Below the pieces are notes generated by a model, which saw only the letters and a list, made by a program, of their open reading frames with translations, was not told the DNA's origin and made no database searches. Source: Druceiella hillmani (Eukaryota; Arthropoda; Insecta; Lepidoptera; Hepialidae). From it: a DNA stretch of 64,000 nucleotides. The stretch lies in NCBI GenBank assembly GCA_039881145.1, contig JAYKKI010000091.1, positions 1,364,001-1,428,000 of the forward strand, written 5' to 3'. Below, piece by piece: positions 63,266 through 64,000 of the stretch. Each line of letters starts with the position of its first letter. Position 1 is the first letter of the stretch. A program made the translations under genes and the position numbers.

Positions 63266-63667
63266 AAGATGCATCTTGATGCGTCATAATTATTAACGTA
63301 TTAAACGCAACGAGAAATTAATGCGCATGTATTACTCATTTGAAAATAGTTTTCCCCTTGAATATACTTTTAACAACTTATTGAATTTTGATAAACAAAG
63401 TTTTGATATAGAGCCATACCCATATACCATAAAAATAACTCCTTTACTCACACATTCTTTTTTAAATTGTAGTTTAAGGTAACATTACCTTATCATGAGA
63501 CGTTAATCTCACAAAAAATCAAATATGATCAGACAAATTAGAACAAATTACAAAGCGTGTACATAAATAGTATGTGTATAAGTAAAGCTTTGTATCAAAA
63601 TGGTCCTGGTAATTTTAAAATTTATTTTGGCACATCAAAATTTTGAAAACTTTGTCTAATATTCAAT

Positions 63668-63943
63668 ATGATGGATTTAATAGGGCTCTCCGAAATCGAC
63701 ACAAAAGCGATCGTTAGTTTTTTATCGCATAAAAATGGAAAAATATTATGTTTTAATTATATTATTGTGTCGAACAGAAAGATCTGCAATACTTTTCATG
63801 ATTATGTTAAAAATGAATTATTAACACTTTTCATGATCATTCCTAAATTGAATAATAGAAAATTAACCGAAGGATGTGAGAAGGTATTGTCTCACAAGCG
63901 ACGCCTTCTCGACGATTCGATCGCTTTTGTAAAAGATACCTAG
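63668..63943 (+). CDS. Unrecognised 91-codon ORF at the right edge
   Basis: Starts at an ATG (MMDLIGLSEIDTKAIVSFL) and ends at a stop at 63943. It is lysine- and isoleucine-rich with no domain I know. There is no splice or promoter support; it is probably fortuitous, but it borders a GC-rich edge (from 63895) that continues beyond the window. Confidence 0.15.
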   Translation: MMDLIGLSEIDTKAIVSFLSHKNGKILCFNYIIVSNRKICNTFHDYVKNELLTLFMIIPKLNNRKLTEGCEKVLSHKRRLLDDSIAFVKDT

Positions 63944-64000
63944 AATTCTCCACGCTCTGGGCGATCGTGATCATTGCACATCGACGATTTCCGGTCTGCT

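Overview
The window is AT-rich animal DNA that is almost entirely non-coding. It has no operons, no dense gene packing and no prokaryotic signals. A lepidopteran (butterfly or moth) source is likely. The one certain exon encodes an arthropod-type seven-up/COUP-TF zinc finger. Two repeat families I recognise from moth and butterfly genomes are present: one opening with AGGGTTCCGT...ACGGAACCCT and ending in a GCGAGTC-type hairpin, and one with a 'cggatttaaaagaaatttgg' core. Tc1/mariner, pogo and RTE-type fragments fit the same picture.

The only confident gene piece is one 150-bp exon on the + strand at 29647-29796. It has a consensus acceptor and donor and encodes the last cysteine of zinc finger 1 plus all of zinc finger 2 of the nuclear receptor Seven-up (COUP-TF family). 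Both flanking introns are phase 1. I found neither the preceding exon (first zinc finger) nor the following one (hinge and ligand-binding domain). The window therefore appears to be one exon inside about 29.6 kb and 34.2 kb of flanking intron, a layout typical of developmental transcription-factor genes. Scattered GC-rich islands of 80-750 bp in the AT-rich background are candidate enhancers, alternative promoters or short unrecognised exons. These calls rest on composition only.

Mobile elements by region: a frameshifted pogo/Tigger-like transposase runs off the left edge (1-383). A head-to-head Tc1-like element forms a giant inverted repeat (11.65-13.91 kb) and is bracketed by (TA)n tracts. 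A 5'-truncated RTE-type LINE tail lies at 27.62-28.26 kb. Copies of the lepidopteran AGGGTTCCGT repeat lie at about 21.9, 36.2 and 46.5 kb. Two near-identical, internally deleted mariner pieces lie in opposite orientations at 48.1-48.9 and 50.05-50.64 kb, and the second is bracketed by 113-bp direct repeats. At least thirteen long (TA)n tracts are present.

The most interesting structures are a perfect 51-bp-arm hairpin at 9854-9963 with a template-switch signature, the palindromic Tc1 composite, the mariner piece inside 113-bp duplications, and a TATA-containing GC-rich segment near 59.47 kb followed by a short ORF. I found no CRISPR array, rRNA or intact autonomous transposon, and nothing that clearly amounts to a new multi-gene system.
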